DNA of 64,000 nucleotides from NCBI RefSeq assembly GCF_030272615.1, contig NC_081414.1, forward strand, positions 762,355,648 to 762,419,647. Reading direction: 5' to 3'. Positions 35,085-47,595 of this stretch are shown here, one piece after another. The notes below the pieces were generated by a model that saw only the letters and a program-made list of their open reading frames with translations, did not search any database and was not told the DNA's origin. Position numbers and translations under genes: made by a program. The DNA is from Cryptomeria japonica (lineage: Eukaryota > Streptophyta > Pinopsida > Cupressales > Cupressaceae). Position 1 is the stretch's first letter. The number at the start of each line of letters is the position of its first letter.

Positions 35085-38000
35085 AAACACTAACTATAAT
35101 GAAAACCTTAACATAATAAAGCCCTCACCTTGACAATATCTCTAATCTAGACCTGATTGAACTCTAAACCATAACTTGACCCTAAACTTAAATATAACCC
35201 TAACTTCACCCTTACTACAATCCTAACCCTAACCCTTAACACTAACACTTAACCTATGATACAAACCCTAACCCTTGAGATAATCCTAAACATAAGCCTA
35301 ATCCTAAGCCTAACCATAATCTTAACCCTATCCTTAACCTTAATCCTATCTATCCTTAACCTTAATCCTAACCATTAGCCTAACCCTAACAATGATGTAA
35401 ACCCTAACTACAATCCTAACCCTAACCCTTAAAACCATAACTCTAACCCTCTAATATAAACCTTAAACCCTTAACCCCAATGCTAATGTTGTGATATAAA
35501 CCCTAAACCTAAACACAAAACTAACCATAATCATAAATCCTAATCATAACCCTAATCATAATCCCATGATATAAAGCCTAACCCTAGAAATAATCATAAC
35601 AATAACACTAAATAGTAATCTTAACAACAATTATATACCTAACCCTAACCTTAACCCTAAATCCAAAACCTAACCATTAACCTAACCCTAACGATGATGT
35701 AAACCCTAACTACAATCCTAACCTAACCCTAAAAGTGATGCAAACCATAAATATAAATCCAAACTATAACCATAACAATAAATATAAACCCTAAACCTAG
35801 ACATAATCCTAAATGTAACCCTAAATCCTAAGCCTCACCATAATCTTAACCCTTTCCCTAACCTTAATCCTAACCATGATATAAATCTAAACCCTAACCA
35901 TTAGACTAACCTTAGCAATGATGTAAACCCTAACTATAATCCTAACCCTAACCCTTAACCCTAACTCTAACCTTCTAATATAAACCCTAACCCTAACATT
36001 ATGATATAAACTATACCCCTAAACATAAAATTAAATATAATCGTAAATCCTAATCCTAACCCTGATCCTAAGCCCATGATATAAACCCTAACCCTAGAAA
36101 TAATCATAACAGTAACATTAAATCCTGACCCTAACAATAATCGTAACACTAACCGTAACTGTAACCTTAAACCCTAAATCCAAAACCTAACCATTAACCT
36201 AACCCTAATAATGATGTAAACCCTTACTACAACCCTAACCCTAACCATTAGCCTAACCCTAAAAGTGATGCAAACCATAACCATTAGCCAAACCCTAACC
36301 CTAGCCATGTTGTAAATCCAAAATGTACCCATTAACTTAACCCTAACAATGATATAAACCATAAACATAATCCTAATGCTAACCCTAACCCTATGATATA
36401 AACCCTAACCTTTCACATAATCCTAAACATAACCCTAAATCCTAAGCATAACAATAATCTTAACCCTATCCCTAACCTTAACCCTAACCATCATATAAAT
36501 CCAAACCCTAACCATTAGCCTAACCCCAACAATGATGTAAACCCTAACTACAATCCTAACCCTAACCCTTAAAACTATAACTCTAAGCCTCTAATATAAA
36601 CCTTAAACCCTTAACCCCACTCCTATTGTTGTGAAATAAACCCTAACCCTAAACACAAAACTAACCATAATCGTAAATCCTACTCCTGACCCTAATTATA
36701 AACCCATGATATAAATCCAAACTATAACCATAACAATAAATATAAACCCTAAACCTAGACATAATCCTAAATGTAACCCTAAATCCTAAGCCTAACCATA
36801 ATCTTAACCCTTTCCCTAACCTTAATCCTAAAAATGATATAAATCTAAACCCTAACCATTAGCCTAACCTTAGCAATGATGTAAACCCTAACTATAATCC
36901 TAACCCTAACTCTAACCTTCTAATATAAACCCTAACCCTAACATTATGATATAAACTATACCCCTAAACATAAAATTAACCATAATCATAAATCCTAATC
37001 CTAACCTTGATCCTAAGCCCATGATATAAACCCTAACCCTAGAAATAACATAATAGTAACATTAAATCCTGACCCTAACAATAATCGTAACACTAACCGT
37101 AACTGTAACCTTAAACCCTAAATCCAAAACCTAACCATTAACCTAACCCTAACAATGATGTAAACCCTTACTACAACCCTAACCCTAACCATTAACCTAA
37201 CCCTAAAAGTGATGCAAACCATAACCATTATCCAAATCCTAACACTAGGCATGTTGTAAATCCAAAATGTACCCATTAACTTAACCCTAACAATGATATA
37301 AACCATAAACATAATCCTAATCCTAACTCTTACCCTATGATATAAACCCTAACCTTTCACATAATCCTAAACATGACCCTAAATCCTAAGCATAACCATA
37401 ATCTTAACCCTATCCCTAACCTTAACCCTAACTATGATATAAATCCAAACCCTAACCATTAGCCTAACCACAACAATGATGTAAACCCTAACTACCATCC
37501 TAACCCTAACCCTTAAAACTATAACTCTAAGCCTCTAATATAAACCTTAAACCTTGAACCCCACTCCTAATGTTGTGATATAAACCCTAACCCTAAACAC
37601 AAAACTAATCATAATCGTAAATCCTAATCCTAAACCTAATTATAATCCCATGATATAAAGCCTAACCCTAGAAATAATCATAACACTAACACTAAATACT
37701 AATCTTAACAACAATTGTAAACCTAACCCTAACCTTAACCCTAAATCCAAAACCTAACCATTAACCTAACCCTAACAATGATGTAAACCTGTACTGCAAT
37801 CCTAATCCTAACCATTAACCTAACCCTAAAAGTGATGCAAACCATAAATATAAATCCAAACCATAACCATAACAATAAATATAAACCCTAACCCTAGACA
37901 CAATCCTAAATGTAACCCTAAATCCTAAGCCTAACAATAATCTTAACCCTTTCCCTAACCTTAATCCAAACCATGATATAAATCTAAACCCTAACCATTA

Positions 38001-39235
38001 GCCTAACCTTAACAATGTTGTAAACCCTAACTATAATCCTAACCCTAACCCTAACCCTTAACCCTAACTCTAACCCTCTAATATAAACCCTAACCCTGAC
38101 ATTGTGATATAAATCGTACCCCTAAACATAAAATTAACCATAATCATAAATCTTAATCCTAACCCTGATCCTAAGCCCATGATATAAACCCTAACTCTAG
38201 AAATAATCATAACAGTAACATTAAATCCTAGCCCTAACAATAATTGTAACCCTAATCCTAACTCTAACCTTAAACCCTAAATCCAAAACCTAATCATTAA
38301 CCTAACCCTAGCAATGATATAAACCCTTACTACAATCCTAACCCTAAAAGTGATGCAAACCATGACCATTAGCCAGACCCTAACCCTAACCATGTTGTAA
38401 ATCCAAACTGTACCCATTAACTTAACCCTAACAATGATATAAACCATAAACATAATCCTAATCCTAACCGTAACCCTATTATATAAAAGCTAACCTTGGA
38501 CATAATCCTAAACATAACCCTAAATCATAAGCATAACCTCAATCTTAACCGTAACCCTACCCTTAACCCTAACCATGATGTAAATGCAAACCCTAACCAT
38601 TAACCCAACCCTAAAAGTGATGCAAAACACAACTATAACCCTAACCCTAACCCCTAGCCCTAAGTCTAACCCTATTATATAAACCCTAGCCCTACACATA
38701 ATCCTAAGCATAACCATAAATCATATGCCTAAACATAATCTTGACCCTGACCCTAACCCTAACCATTAACGTAAACCTACGAATGATGTAATATCTATCT
38801 ATAATCCTAACCCTAACCCTTAACCCTATGATATAAACCCTAACCATAGACATAACCCTAGCCATAATTTTAAATATTAATCCTTTGAACCACAATCATA
38901 AACTTAACTATAACCCTAACCTTGATGCTAATCCTAACCCTAACGTTGTGATATAAACCCTAACCCTAAATGTAAAACTAACCATAATCATAAATCCTAA
39001 TCATAACCCTAATCTTAATCCCATGATATAAACCCTAAACCTAGAAATAATCATAACAATAATACTAAATCCTAAGCCTAACCATTAACCTAACTCTAAC
39101 AATGATATAAACCCTTACTACAACCATAACCCTAACCATTAACCTAACCCTAAAAGTCATACAAACCATAACTATAACCCTAACTTAAAGAAACTTAAAC
39201 ATATAGAAAATAAGCCGAGAGATATCCTAACCCTA
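35085..39235. repeat. Interstitial telomere-like CCCTAA array
   Basis: More than 4 kb dominated by degenerate CCCTAA/CCTAA units (minus strand: TTAGGG-like; the usual plant telomere unit is TTTAGGG). Units are interspersed with recurring spacers such as CCCATGATATAAA and AATCCAAAACCTAACCATTA. There is higher-order organisation: the block at about 36011-36955 recurs at about 36956-37900 with a 944-945 bp offset and few changes, and the AATCCAAAACC marker recurs near 35660, 36177, 37121, 37745 and 38280. Short minus ORFs rich in Val, Met and Arg are translation artefacts. Runs with four CCC groups (for example 38041-38065) could form G-quadruplex on the minus strand. Confidence 0.92.
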
Positions 39236-41625
39236 ACCCTAATAACAAACCAAAATGAACCCTATTCCTTATATAATTAGGCCTACTATATTTTAAACCA
39301 AATAAAATCCTAACCTTAAAGTAAACCAAAATGAACCCTAATCCTTGTTGAATTATGTCTTCCAATTCGCACTGCTATTGCTACTAGCTTATATATATTT
39401 AATTATATATTAAGCTAATTTTTACTAAACCATTAATCATTATCACAAAATGACACTAAAAATAAAATCCGTGGTAGGTTAATAAAAGTTTTGAATTTAA
39501 TGTGAATGATAAATTTGATGAAGTAAAGGATATACATAAGAATATTTAAACAAAGATGCGCTTGCAACTTTTTTTTAAAATAGATAAACAAATAGTTGAA
39601 AAAAATAATACTCGGTAGCATGAACCAAACATAGGAAAATGTTGAACAATAGGAGAAGACCTTGATGTATTTAACCCAACACGAATAGAGGGACTACTCA
39701 TATTTAGTTGCAGCGATGAACCGATAGCTAGGGTTACAGCTAACCCAATAGCAATTATATAATGATAATTTAGATATGAAGAAACACGGATTTATGACTC
39801 GGAAGTGGCACTCAAATTAGATCCAACTTGTCCTTTTTGGACAATTATGATACGGAAAACGAAACGTTAAGAATATATATTATTTTAAAAGCTATAAAAT
39901 GATATTCTACTTCTTTTCAGTTCAAACTTTCATGATTTCTCTAAATATTTAAATTATTAAATCTGTATTCTATCAATTTCTAATTTGATTTGGGAGTTTT
40001 CATTTGTAGTTAAGTAAAATAGTTTCAATAGATTAATTAGAAAATTAATGAGTAAGAATAAATTGTATACAAATTAGCTATAATTTAATTTGAGACATTA
40101 GATTTCCACAGTTCATAATGATAGATGTGTTGTGATTCCGGATTCAACTGTGTGAGCTTTTTTTGGTACCAATGTTTCCCATCACACTCCATGATCCATC
40201 ATCAAGATGAAAGAGCTGCATAAAGATAGAAGATGATGGATCATGGAGTGTAATCCAAAAAGTTGATGCCAAAAAAAGCTCACATTTGAAGAATAAAATT
40301 TCAGATTAGCAATCATATATAGAATCTTGTTTCAGTGATGTGTCTCATAAATCATAGTAAAAACAGTTACATATCTATTTACATAATTCAAATTAAATAG
40401 GATATTTAATATATATAGAATATATCAAATACAATTCCAATCTATATACATTGATGGAAAATGTTGTTGTTGCAAATTTTACAAATGTATTAATTGGAAG
40501 GTAATAGATTCTATAGATTACAACAAAGTGAAACATATATAGAACATTTTGATATGAAAATATTTTAAATTCAAATGAAAATATGAAGTAATAGAAATTT
40601 TTGGTTCACTAAACTTATAAATCTTATAAACAATAAACAGTTCCAAATTATTTCTCTTCATAATTTTCTCATTTAGATATAATGGACAACATATTGAAAA
40701 GCATATATTCTAAACAGATCCAATTATTAAAAAATAAAACCAAAACTCAATCCACATGGAATGCATAAATGTATCCATCTCTTTGATGAAATCTATTGAA
40801 ATTTATAATCTATATCTTCATACTTAAATTAGATATAATGGATAACCTATAGAAAATCATATAAAACCAACAGATCAAATTATTAGAAAATAAAACAAAA
40901 ACTTAAAGGAACTTAAACATATGAATCCATCATCTCTTAGATGAGAAATATTCAATAATTTCAACAAATTAACTTTAAAACTAATAAATAGAAATAATAT
41001 AACTTAGTTATAATTTAACCCTAAACTTATACTTAAAATAGCAATCATATATAGGATCATAAGATCATGTGTAGGATGTTTTTCATATATCATATGCAAC
41101 AGGTTTTATATCTATTTACTTAATTAAAATAAAATAAAATATATTATAATTTAATATATCAAATGTCTTTCCACTTCATATATGTTGGTGGGAAAAGCTA
41201 TCGCACGTTTTACAATTGTACAGATGGGAGGGTAATATATTCTATTATATAGACCGGGATTAATCTGAAACACAGCTAAAATATCATCATGCAGAAATAT
41301 ATTGAATTCAAATGAGAATATAAAATAATATAAACTTTGAAATTAAACTGATAAATTTAATTAAAAAATAACATTTTTATATGATTTTTTTTTTACATTT
41401 TTTCATTAGATATAATGAATAATTTATAGAAAAATCATATAACCTCAACTTATATTTTAGATAGATCCAATTTTTTCTACTAGATGAACATATATAAAAA
41501 TCTAAAATGTGATAATTCAACATATATACAGATAGATCAAATTATTGTGCAGAAAAAAAAAAGTCCAAAAAAAATGAATCTATCCGTTTATTTTCATCCA
41601 TTTCTTAGATGAGCTTTATTGAAAA
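39236..41625. other. AT-rich intergenic region with a hairpin
   Basis: Downstream (3') flank of the F-box gene. No other gene recognised. Contains the hairpin at 40151-40285 and many A/T runs. Confidence 0.55.
40151..40285. repeat. 53-bp-arm hairpin (foldback or MIR-like)
   Basis: Arms 40151-40203 and 40231-40285 pair over about 53 positions with scattered mismatches around a loop of about 27 nt. The loop-proximal part is almost perfectly paired (ACACTCCATGATCCATCATC against GATGATGGATCATGGAGTGT). The outer part pairs TGTGAGCTTTTTTTGG with CCAAAAAAAGCTCACA. Size and bulges resemble a young miRNA precursor, but a small foldback transposon is equally likely. Confidence 0.75.
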
Positions 41626-42885
41626 CTATACCTTCATACCTAACTTAGGTTGAAAACTAACCACTGTATTATACCCATTAAATCTGACAGATCTAGGAAG
41701 CCTGACCCCACTCCAGCACCTCTCTCTTAAACTATAGAGAAACATCTCGTTATCACTGTAACCACCTACAAAAGAGATAAAATTCCCAACTCCTACAGAA
41801 TGAAAATCTAAATCAGACCACAATGCAACTGAAGAGCCCTTCTTTATAAATTTATGGCACATATCAGGAGGCATTCTTGTCATCTCCTTCCAACTCCATA
41901 ATGATCTCTCTTCCTCGCAAACCAATTCCCAAACAATAACGTGAGAGTTCACTATGTATGGATGTGGGTTCAACTCAAAATATGTTACCACAAACAAGAT
42001 CGACGACCCACATACAACCAGTTGATAAGGGCATTCGTTGATGTCATGCCCGAGAATTAATAGATTCAAATGTGGAAAGGTCACTATCAATTCTCGCTTA
42101 GCTTTCATGTTCCAAATAACTAATTTCATATCCTCTGAAGCACAGATGAGAAGACCTTCGGCACAATAAATCCTGTAAACCTTAAAATCCTCTTCGGGCA
42201 GAGGCAACTCATTTTCAATCCGCCATGACATTTCGAAGCGATGGTAAATTCGTATGCAACTGGGGTTTTCTTCTTTAGGCAGACCCACAATTTTGTAGGA
42301 CTCTCCGCTGTCCATTATTGCGAATACATTTACATTCTCTTGTATGACTGCAGGAATATCTCTGTAGGTGCCTGTAAGTGGATTACACAATATATACTTT
42401 TTCTGAGGCTGTGTGACTTCGATTAGCAATAGGCCTGCACACAAATTTCTACAAAATCGCGAATAGTCTTGTGAGAGATTTTCAGTTGTTGGGTTTGGCA
42501 AGAAACAAAAAGAAATAGTCTTCCATGATTGCGTGAGAAAACAGTAGGCCGTGGCATGCGTTTCACTGAAGATGAGAATCCATGGATCTCTCTCCGGCAA
42601 TAGGGACAGAAATCTGCTAGAGGATAAGAACACATTCCATTCTTTACACACAACGCGAAATCGAGAACTGAATTCCACCGGTAGAGTTGAAAATATCCTT
42701 TCAAACATGTGATCTGGGCATTCAGACCAAACTGATTCTTCGTCATTCTTCTCATTGCCCACAGTACCTTTTCCCTTCTGCTTCATTTTATTCAACAACA
42801 ATTCAGATCTATCTCGACCTACATCTTCATTCTCAACAATGCCTGTAAACTGAGTATCCATTGTAGATGCACAAATAAATCTCAT
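41626..42885 (-). CDS. F-box protein
   Basis: Intact single-exon gene, 419 codons, the only plausible functional host gene here. F-box proteins bring substrates to SCF (SKP1-cullin) ubiquitin ligases. The F-box spans about residues 53-95: WSECPDHMFERIFSTLPVEF then SSRFRVVCKEWNVFLSS, with the family's conserved LP, R-VCK-W and F-S pattern. The rest (about 98-400) has the Trp/Gly-rich blades of F-box/kelch-like plant proteins, e.g. CNPLTGTYRDIP and VALWSDLDFHSVG, and ends in FNGYNTVVSFQPKLG. This resembles the F-box/kelch group related to UFO and At5g15710; the substrate is unknown. Two starts are possible: Met1 (42885) or Met9 (42861). A TATATATTTA at 42911-42920 lies only about 26 bp from Met1, so Met9 fits better if that box is used. 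Length is normal and there are no frame defects. Confidence 0.88.
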   Translation of the reverse strand: MRFICASTMDTQFTGIVENEDVGRDRSELLLNKMKQKGKGTVGNEKNDEESVWSECPDHMFERIFSTLPVEFSSRFRVVCKEWNVFLSSSRFLSLLPERDPWILIFSETHATAYCFLTQSWKTISFCFLPNPTTENLSQDYSRFCRNLCAGLLLIEVTQPQKKYILCNPLTGTYRDIPAVIQENVNVFAIMDSGESYKIVGLPKEENPSCIRIYHRFEMSWRIENELPLPEEDFKVYRIYCAEGLLICASEDMKLVIWNMKAKRELIVTFPHLNLLILGHDINECPYQLVVCGSSILFVVTYFELNPHPYIVNSHVIVWELVCEEERSLWSWKEMTRMPPDMCHKFIKKGSSVALWSDLDFHSVGVGNFISFVGGYSDNEMFLYSLRERCWSGVRLPRSVRFNGYNTVVSFQPKLGMKV

Positions 42886-42897
42886 CTATTTGCCCAT

Positions 42898-43290
42898 CTT
42901 ACCCTAACCCTAAATATATATTGTCTATCTTAGCGTATCCCTAAATATTTGTATTGTCTATCTTGCCCTAACCCTAAATATATGCATTGTCTGTGATATC
43001 TTGTTCTAATTCTAAATATATGTATTGCCTTTCTTAGTTTGTCTTAAATATAAATATATGTATACTCTATTTATTAAACATATGTCTTGCGTGTCTTATC
43101 TTGCCCTAAATATGTATAGTCTATCTTGTTTCTATATTTCTATATCTATATATAGAGTGTGTCCTATCTTATCCTATTCCTAAATATATGTATGGCCTCT
43201 CTTATCTTTTTCTAAATATAAATATATGTATAGTCTATTTGTCCTAATCTTAAACATATGTCTCCCAAGTCTTATATTGTCCTAGATGTA
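42898..43290. repeat. Tandem CCCTAAATATATGTATTGTCT units upstream of the F-box gene
   Basis: Imperfect units of about 45-60 bp, each with a CCTAA or CCCTAA word, an ATATATGTAT word and TGTCTATCTT or a variant (starts near 42899, 42946, 42970, 43015, 43105, 43170 and 43265). The two nearest the gene contain ACCCTAACCCTAAATAT, a telo-box-like sequence. This forms the whole proximal upstream region of the F-box gene. Confidence 0.75.
42911..42920 (-). promoter_or_regulatory. Candidate TATA box of the F-box gene
   Basis: Reads TATATATTTA on the minus strand, 50 bp upstream of Met9 and 26 bp upstream of Met1. It is one of several similar AT blocks in the tandem repeat behind it, so the assignment is tentative. 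Confidence 0.35.
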
Positions 43291-44017
43291 TGTATTATAT
43301 ATGATGTTATGGGAGATGGCTCACTAATTGAACATTTCAATAGTTATCAAAGTATTTACTCATTTAATGTTTCAAAAAATTTAATAGTTTTGTATTGGTA
43401 GCTGTGAATTTATTGTTATTGTTTTTCAAATGAATTTTTTTCCTAGATTTAAAAAGAAAAAAATATGTGATACCATATTAATGTACAAAAACATTATTTA
43501 ATGAACAACTACCCCTCTCCCCTTTTCAGAGGCTCCTTTAATACACATCACCAAAAAGCTAATATAACATCATATTTAATGATATAGACCTAAAACCTTG
43601 ATTACAAATATGAACCTCAAATTAAACTTTTTTTAAAATTTGAGAATGATTTTTTAACTAGTCATTTGTATCTTATGGTGCAAAGTTAAGATGTTGAACT
43701 ACTAGATTCTCTACACCTCTTAAATATATGTATATAAAAGTGTCAAATAATATATCATATTGAAACTGCACTTTCTATCTTAAACTTTGTGTTTGGTGGG
43801 AAGAAGTTTAATAATACAAGTTCAAATTAAAATAAATAAACTTTTTTTAGACTACAGGAATAGGGTATAGCACCCCATATAAACCCCCCTACAAACTGCA
43901 GTGTCGTAACCTCATGCTTCACCACTAGAATGTTAACCTCTCTGGCCCCTTAAAATAAATAAACTTAAATAATAGTAAACAAAAAATTAAATATTGAAAT
44001 AAATATTATTTACTCCT

Positions 44018-44118
44018 AGTTACATTTATTTATGAATCATCAATAGGTAGTTAGATAAATATTTACTCTTAGTTACATTTATTTAAGAATCATCAATAGG
44101 TAGTTAGATAAATATGAT
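44018..44118. repeat. 53-bp tandem duplication
   Basis: AGTTACATTTATTTATGAAT with CATCAATAGGTAGTTAGATA repeats at 44018 and 44071 with one or two changes. Confidence 0.85.
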
Positions 44119-44190
44119 TTATTAATGTTTATCTTGTTAATAGTTGGCAATGGTTGGTTACTACCTACAACCTACTTACATTTGTGGAAA

Positions 44191-44275
44191 CTATATATAG
44201 GCAAACTATTATACACATTATAACATAATCTCTTGTATTTGCTTATATAGGCAAACTATTATACACATTATAACA
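44191..44275. repeat. 50-bp direct repeat
   Basis: TATATAGGCAAACTATTATA plus CACATTATAACAT occurs at about 44195 and again 50 bp later. It includes a TATATAG box, so it may be a duplicated promoter/R region of a decayed LTR. Confidence 0.8.
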
Positions 44276-47200
44276 TATCTCCATCTCAATATATTACTTG
44301 ATGAACTTTTATCATCTTTCTTTTTGTGGAAACTGTTGCAAGATCTTAAGTTGGGAGGTTGCAAACTCCAACATTTTACAGTGGTATTCTTTATGATCAT
44401 TTATCTATTAATAAATTCAAACATAGAGATTACATATATTTAGAATATCAGAATTATAAAATAATTTTTAGTAAAAAGATTTTCTAATTAATTTGAAATA
44501 AATTTAAATTAAACATAAATATTAATAAAATAAAACTAATATAAATTTATTAACTATTTTATTTAATTAAAAGATACTAAAATATCACATTAATGTGTTA
44601 ACAAAAACTCTTTATCAAGAACATTGGAATTTCTCTAATGACAATAAGTGTATTCTCATGAATATGTCAACAAAATTTCTTATTACTCGAAGGCGTAATA
44701 CTAGTGTCTCATTCACCCATATACATACAAACCTGAGAGAAAATATCCCGATCGTTGGCAGTTGTTAAGGTTGTTCTCACAGGAATATCAAACATTTCCC
44801 TATGCAGAATGGAAAAACAATGGAAAAATGCAGCTACAACCAATCTTTATCGTTAATTGTTAGCATGGATATATTATCATTTGTTCTATCGCACTTTTAA
44901 CTCTGAATGAAAAAAGTATCACGTCTCGTCCTTCTATATAGGAAATGTCAAAAGATGATTGGAGTTGTACCTCAAAATTGAGAATGTGCAAAACAAATTG
45001 AACAAAAACTATCTTATTTTGTTCTGTTAAGATTTAAGATAATCTTCATAGATTTCATGATTCTTCCTCAATAATTTGCAGATGACTTAGACTAGAGAAA
45101 AAAGGGTTGTATTTTATAGACAGTGTATGTTTTGGAAGTATATTATTATATTTTTCTAGATTATTGTTTTTTAAGTACATTAAAATAATGTACTAAAATT
45201 GTAACCTCATACAATTTCATATTCATTTTGGTCTCACTTTAGTGTTTCTATTTCTTATGTTCTGATTATACCTAATTCTACACACTAATAACAAATGTGT
45301 AATCTCTATTCTCTCCTTTGACTTCTAGACCTTGTTTCAACCTAGATGGACTAGACTAGGGTGTTAGGCACCATAGAATAGGCCAAAGGGACCAATTTTT
45401 GAATCCTCCAATGGTCAAAAAATGTTGACCAGGAAGTTATATCTAATATTGGCCTTACTTGTAATTTTCAACATGTTTCATGGGGATAGCTAGAAAAGAA
45501 AGTCTTGTCCCCTCAATTAAAACATCACTTATCAAGAAAATTCAGCATTCAACATTCATATGGACAAGAAATTAAGAATCATTAGAGCAATGGAGGAGAG
45601 GTCAAGTATTCATATTTCTAACATTCAACATGGCATCCACGACCAAATTCTTATGAAGACATGCATAAATCCTATATGACAATATCAACCTTTTTGTGAA
45701 GACTTCAAGGCAAAGGAATTTCATAAAAGTGGTGTAACATTTCAATTCAACATTTATTTATAGATCTAGCATTTTCTCTACAAGCATAAACTCTCTCTTT
45801 CATTTTAGTCATTATTATTTTAATTTCAAACCCAAGGTTTGATCTAAGCAAACTCCCATCAACCCAACAACATTTTTCCTCTCTTGTGTGTGTAGGTTAT
45901 AGGTTCAAAATAGAAGTAATATAAAATCAGAAGGTGCAAACTAAGATAAAGAGAGCTAAATGTTGAAGGAGCTAGAAACTCTAGACATTGTGGCTCAACC
46001 ACATAGTCTTACACTTTTCAACAAAATTTCAAGGAGATACTCAAAGCAACATCCCAGTCCTAAATTTGTTTTTGATATCTCCATCAGACATCTTCATGAA
46101 TAATTACCTAGAAACATAGTCTAGTGTTTCTAAGCTCAAATAGTAGACATAAGTTCCCCTCTATCTCTCACTTCCAAATCAATATTTCGATTCTACATAT
46201 CTATTTTTGTAGCAAGCTAAATCTATAGAAAGCAAAGGAAAGTAGACTAATATTTCAATCTTTTATAAATGACATATCATAGTGCTGATTTATTTTGAAA
46301 AAGTAAAACAAACTTAACTTTTCTATAAGAATAAATATCAACTACTAACAAACAATGAATACATATGCATATAAATAGATCAAAGATGTAACACTAACAT
46401 AGTAAAATATTAAATAAAGTAAAAGACAAGTTTAGATTCTATTATATACGGATTCCATTCTAAATATTTAAGATCCATGGTAAACAAACAAGAAGGAAAG
46501 TATCATTTAGGTGCTATACCTACAACCACAAACCTAGCAATCCCCTATACATCTTCCTACAAGAAGAAGCCCTACCCTTCATGAGGGTGTAACAGATGTT
46601 AGGTTTAATGCCATCTGAGCTCGATGTTTCAACCCTACATGACTCTAGTAGATCAAGAACTATAGGTACCTTCTAACTAGCACGACTTCTAACTAGGTAG
46701 TGCATCTAGACCATGTGAACTAACAAAATCTTGCGCAGCACAATGCCACCTTGGCCAAAGGTCATAGTTGCTAGCACGAATAAACATGCAGTCTATGTTC
46801 ACCACTCTACTTGGCTAAAACATTAATCTATGGTTTTTACATCATGACACACTAAATTGTCGTATATGCTAGCTGCATACTAACAAGGGTATAAGGACAC
46901 ACTTGTCTCTATGTTTAATAGTTACTCTCTAGACTAATCTTGCTACAATATATTATTTTTTTAAGAAACAAAAACTACTTCTATTCACAATTTGATTATT
47001 TCATTCTTGTTGAAGTCATTAGTTGCAATACACACTAACACATGTACATGTACTTGCATTCTTGCACTCCCACATCCACGTGCATGTGCCTACAACTCAA
47101 GAGATCTATATTGTATTTCACTTCATGTAGTAAATTTAATTCTGTATTAGTGTTTAACAAACTCATGATGATGCTTTGTTTGATTTAGCTTTTGTATCAT

Positions 47201-47595
47201 AGGCATACTTATAATAATGGACCTTGACCTCAATTCAATAGTGTCGAAAATTTACCAAACAGTTCAGAGTCGATAATTACATTTCAACTATTCCTTAAAT
47301 TTATTTTCCTATGACAAATCTATAATACAAACTTGAAGACATCAATAAATTCCCTTCATTTATGGACTTGCAAAAGTTCAATATCAAATGAAAAATATAT
47401 ATTTAGTTAAATAGATCCATCCTTTGACTTGAAATTTTAAACTTGATTTTAAGGAGACTTCTAGGGGAAATCTAGAGCTTTTGGATACAATATGTGTTAT
47501 TGAGTACTTAAAGGGAAATCTATCATAATGGTGGTGTCAAAGAGGCTAAATATAAAAACAAATAATGAGATTGAAACTCAAGTCTTAATTGTATT

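Larger units (their letters stand above)
43291..47595. other. Intergenic region, no gene recognised
   Basis: Over 4 kb without a supported gene. Holds two short tandem duplications (44018-44118 and 44191-44275). A possible degenerate copia LTR end lies near 44376 (TTTTACAGTGGTAT resembles an LTR end followed by the TGGTATCAGAGC primer site), but no partner LTR is seen. The 45.3-47.3 kb part looks like decayed repeat DNA without coding motifs. Confidence 0.5.

Noticed and set aside
35967-38895. Five minus-strand ORFs rich in Val, Met, Arg, Ile and Gly
   Set aside because: They are translations of the CCCTAA-type array; two are near copies because the array has a 945-bp unit.
44360-44390. Copia LTR end plus initiator-Met primer site
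   Set aside because: Only TGGTAT of the site is present and no partner LTR or gag is visible; kept as a remark only.
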